Source: Boseongicola sp. H5
Lineage (GTDB): Bacteria > Pseudomonadota > Alphaproteobacteria > Rhodobacterales > Rhodobacteraceae
Assembly: GCA_020622165.1 (NCBI GenBank)
Contig: JACNMN010000002.1
Coordinates: 62,001-126,000 of the forward strand
DNA length: 64,000 nucleotides
Direction: 5' to 3'
A program made the position numbers and the translations under genes. Under the pieces are notes generated by a model. The model was given only the letters and a program-made list of their open reading frames with translations, searched no databases and was not told where the DNA came from. This document shows positions 61,945 through 64,000 of the stretch, piece after piece. Every line of letters starts with the position of its first letter. Positions within the stretch are counted from its first letter, which is position 1.

Positions 61945-63573
61945 ATGCTGCGACCATCAGCCCATACCGACACGTTTGCGCGCGACAACCTGCCCCCGGC
62001 GGACACATGGCCCGATCTGCTTCTGGACGGCTTCGACTACCCCGACCGGCTGAACGCGGCGGTGGAACTGACCGATGTGATGGTGGCGAAGGGGTTTGGC
62101 GATCACACCGCGCTGATCGGGAACGGCCGCCGGCGCACCTACAAGGAACTGACCGACTGGACCAACCGTCTGGCCCATGCGCTGGTGGACGATCTGGGCA
62201 TCCGGCCCGGCAACCGGGTGCTGATCCGCTCGGCCAACAATCCCGCGATGGTCGCCTGCTGGCTGGCCGCGACCAAGGCGGGCGCGGTGGTGATCAACTC
62301 GATGCCGATGCTTCGGGCTGGCGAGCTGAGGTCCTATGTGGAGCTGGCCGAAATCGCGTTTGCGCTTTGCGATACACGGCTGATGGACGAGATGACCGCC
62401 TGCGCAAAGGACAGCGCCTTTCTGAAAACCGTCGTGGGGTTCGACGGCACCTCGAACCACGACGCCGAACTGGACCGTCTGGCGCTTGAAAAGCCGGTCC
62501 GGTTTCAGGCGGTCGACACGGCGCAGGACGATGTGGCGCTTCTGGGCTTCACCTCCGGTTCCACCGGTGCGCCCAAGGCCACGATGCATTTTCACCGGGA
62601 TCTCCTGATCATCGCCGATGGCTACGCGCGCGAGATACTGAATGTCACCGATACCGACGTTTTCATCGGCTCGCCGCCGCTTGCCTTCACCTTCGGCCTG
62701 GGCGGGCTCGCGATTTTCCCGCTGCGCTTCGGCGCGGCCGCGACGCTGCTGGAAAACGCCTCTCCGCCCAACATGATCGACATCATCGAGAAATACCGCG
62801 CGACGGTCTGTTTCACCGCGCCGACCGCCTATCGCGCGATGATGAAGGCGATGGATGAGGGGGCCGATCTCTCCTCCCTCCGCGCGGCGGTTTCGGCCGG
62901 AGAGACCCTGCCCGGCCCGGTTTACGAAGAATGGATGGCCCGAACCGGCAAGCCGATGCTGGACGGGATCGGCGCGACGGAGATGCTGCATATCTTCATC
63001 ACCAACCGGTTCGACGACCATAGACCGGCCTGCACCGGCAGGCCCGTCACTGGCTACGAGGCCAAGGTGATCGGATCTGACGGGCAGGATCTGCCGGCGG
63101 GCGAAATCGGCCGTCTGGCCGTGCGCGGGCCCACCGGCTGCCGCTATCTGCGGGGCGCGCGGCAGGCGGATTACGTGCAGGATGGCTGGAACATCTCGGG
63201 CGACACCTTCGTGATGGATGCCGAGGGCTATTTCCATTTTTCCGCCCGGAATGACGATATCATCCTCTCCTCGGGCTACAACATCGCCGGCCCGGAGGTG
63301 GAGGCGGCCCTTCTGGCCCATGCCGCCGTGGCCGAATGCGCCGTCATCGGTGTGCCGGACGAGGACCGGGGCGAGATCGTGCAGGCCCATGTGGTTCTCT
63401 CCGCGGGCGCGGAGCCCGGGGAGGCCCTGAGCAAGGAGCTTCAGGACCATGTGAAGGCCACGATAGCGCCCTACAAGTATCCCCGCTCGATCGTCTTTGT
63501 CAGCGATCTGCCAAAGACGGAAACCGGCAAGATCCAGCGGTTCCGTCTGCGGCAGACGCGGAATGGCGGGTAG
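61945..63573 (+). CDS. 2-aminobenzoate-CoA ligase
   Basis: 542-residue AMP-forming aryl-CoA ligase that would activate anthranilate. ANL motifs: LGFTSGSTGAPKATMHFHRD (P-loop, A3), DGIGATEMLHIFITNR (A5), SARNDDIILSSGYNIAGPEVE (A8) and the A10 Lys in PKTETGKIQRFRLR. The N-terminus TDTFARDNLPPADTWPDLLL, and length, match benzoate/2-aminobenzoate-CoA ligases. GGGAGGG lies upstream of the ATG at 61945. Linked to the monooxygenase/reductase it defines the CoA-thioester route. Confidence 0.9.
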   Translation: MLRPSAHTDTFARDNLPPADTWPDLLLDGFDYPDRLNAAVELTDVMVAKGFGDHTALIGNGRRRTYKELTDWTNRLAHALVDDLGIRPGNRVLIRSANNPAMVACWLAATKAGAVVINSMPMLRAGELRSYVELAEIAFALCDTRLMDEMTACAKDSAFLKTVVGFDGTSNHDAELDRLALEKPVRFQAVDTAQDDVALLGFTSGSTGAPKATMHFHRDLLIIADGYAREILNVTDTDVFIGSPPLAFTFGLGGLAIFPLRFGAAATLLENASPPNMIDIIEKYRATVCFTAPTAYRAMMKAMDEGADLSSLRAAVSAGETLPGPVYEEWMARTGKPMLDGIGATEMLHIFITNRFDDHRPACTGRPVTGYEAKVIGSDGQDLPAGEIGRLAVRGPTGCRYLRGARQADYVQDGWNISGDTFVMDAEGYFHFSARNDDIILSSGYNIAGPEVEAALLAHAAVAECAVIGVPDEDRGEIVQAHVVLSAGAEPGEALSKELQDHVKATIAPYKYPRSIVFVSDLPKTETGKIQRFRLRQTRNGG

Positions 63574-63577
63574 TAAG

Positions 63578-63982
63578 ATGGCTTTTTTGATGCGCCAGAA
63601 AGTGCTCTTCAAGCATTGCGACCCCGCCGGGATCGTCTTTTATCCGCGTTACTTCGAGATGATGAATGACTGCGTGGAGGCGTTCTTCGACCATATCGGC
63701 CATCCGTTCGAAGAACTGCACGCGAAGGCCGCTGTCCCCACCGCGCAGATCGAAACGACCTTCACCGCACCCAGCCACCACGGCGACATGCTGGATATCC
63801 GCCTGGGATGCACCCGGATCGGAACCAGCAGTCTGGGCATCGCGTGGCACGCATCGGCGGACGGAGAGACCCGCTTCACCGCAAGCGCCACGCTTGTGCA
63901 TGTGGGGCAAGACGGGCGGCCCCTGCCGTGGCCGGCCCCGCTCAGAGATACGTTGGAACTGCATTTGGAAGGAGCCGATTAA
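63578..63982 (+). CDS. 4-hydroxybenzoyl-CoA thioesterase-like hotdog protein
   Basis: 134-residue hotdog-fold thioesterase: FKHCDPAGIVFYPRYFEMMN carries the conserved Asp nucleophile/general base of the 4HBT family. In aryl-CoA pathways such enzymes release CoA from dead-end or excess thioesters; that role is inferred. Start at the ATG at 63578; the stop shares a base with the next ATG (TAATG). Confidence 0.9.
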   Translation: MAFLMRQKVLFKHCDPAGIVFYPRYFEMMNDCVEAFFDHIGHPFEELHAKAAVPTAQIETTFTAPSHHGDMLDIRLGCTRIGTSSLGIAWHASADGETRFTASATLVHVGQDGRPLPWPAPLRDTLELHLEGAD

Positions 63983-64000
63983 TGGCGCACAGGATCATCC
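63982..64000 (+). CDS. Start of a further operon gene (six codons visible)
   Basis: ATG overlapping the thioesterase stop, with GGAAGGAG about ten bases upstream; reads MAHRII before the window ends. A downstream operon gene is nearly certain from the coupling, but its identity cannot be determined. A RidA-type enamine deaminase is one possibility, unproved. Confidence 0.6.

Overview
The window is GC-rich chromosomal DNA from an alphaproteobacterium, most likely order Rhodobacterales. Four things point there: a dcw cluster with a very long mraZ leader; a DUF1127 gene followed by CCUCCUCCC-loop (CcsR/cuckoo-type) hairpins; a complete PhyR-NepR-EcfG general stress response locus; and Rhodobacteraceae-like transport and catabolic operons. 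No insertion sequence, prophage, integrase or CRISPR array was seen.

Layout. 1-4.7 kb (minus): start of the cell-division/murein cluster mraZ-rsmH-ftsL-ftsI-murE, with a 670-base upstream region holding candidate MraZ boxes. 5.4-14.7 kb: housekeeping and mixed genes (mrp, an MFS exporter, DUF1127 plus a six-hairpin RNA array, a DHFR-like reductase beside a TetR remnant, Lrp/LysE pair, uvrD/pcrA, an FMN hydroxy-acid dehydrogenase). 14.8-18.6 kb: pyruvate carboxylase and an EF-hand protein, then tRNA-Gly(GCC) with promoter and terminator. 19.3-30.8 kb: one long plus-strand operon: GntR regulator, dipeptide-type ABC importer, gamma-glutamyltransferase-like enzyme, DUF1028 protein, acyl-CoA ligase, ketopantoate reductase-like enzyme.

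30.9-45.3 kb is a general stress response island. It holds phyR, nepR, ecfG and a HisKA_2/HWE-type histidine kinase, surrounded by small membrane and envelope proteins, CsbD, a phospholipase-D-like enzyme, an AI-2E-type transporter, an FNT channel, a BrkB protein and an amidoligase/class-I amidotransferase pair. I found ten exact GGAAC-N16/17-CGTT (EcfG-type) promoters here. They include a nested divergent pair between phyR and nepR, and a divergent pair between the transporter and csbD. The regulator therefore sits among many of its own probable targets.

45.4-53.2 kb (minus): a LacI-controlled ABC importer operon with a two-domain glycerophosphodiester phosphodiesterase and an inositol-monophosphatase-family enzyme, preceded by a perfect 14-bp palindrome with LacI-operator form. 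53.4-64 kb: tryptophan catabolism. kynB-kynA-kynU (minus) make anthranilate. The divergent plus-strand operon (2-aminobenzoyl-CoA monooxygenase/reductase, SDR, MarR, enoyl-CoA hydratase, acyl-CoA dehydrogenase, 2-aminobenzoate-CoA ligase, hotdog thioesterase) would take anthranilate on as CoA thioesters. The window ends inside that operon.
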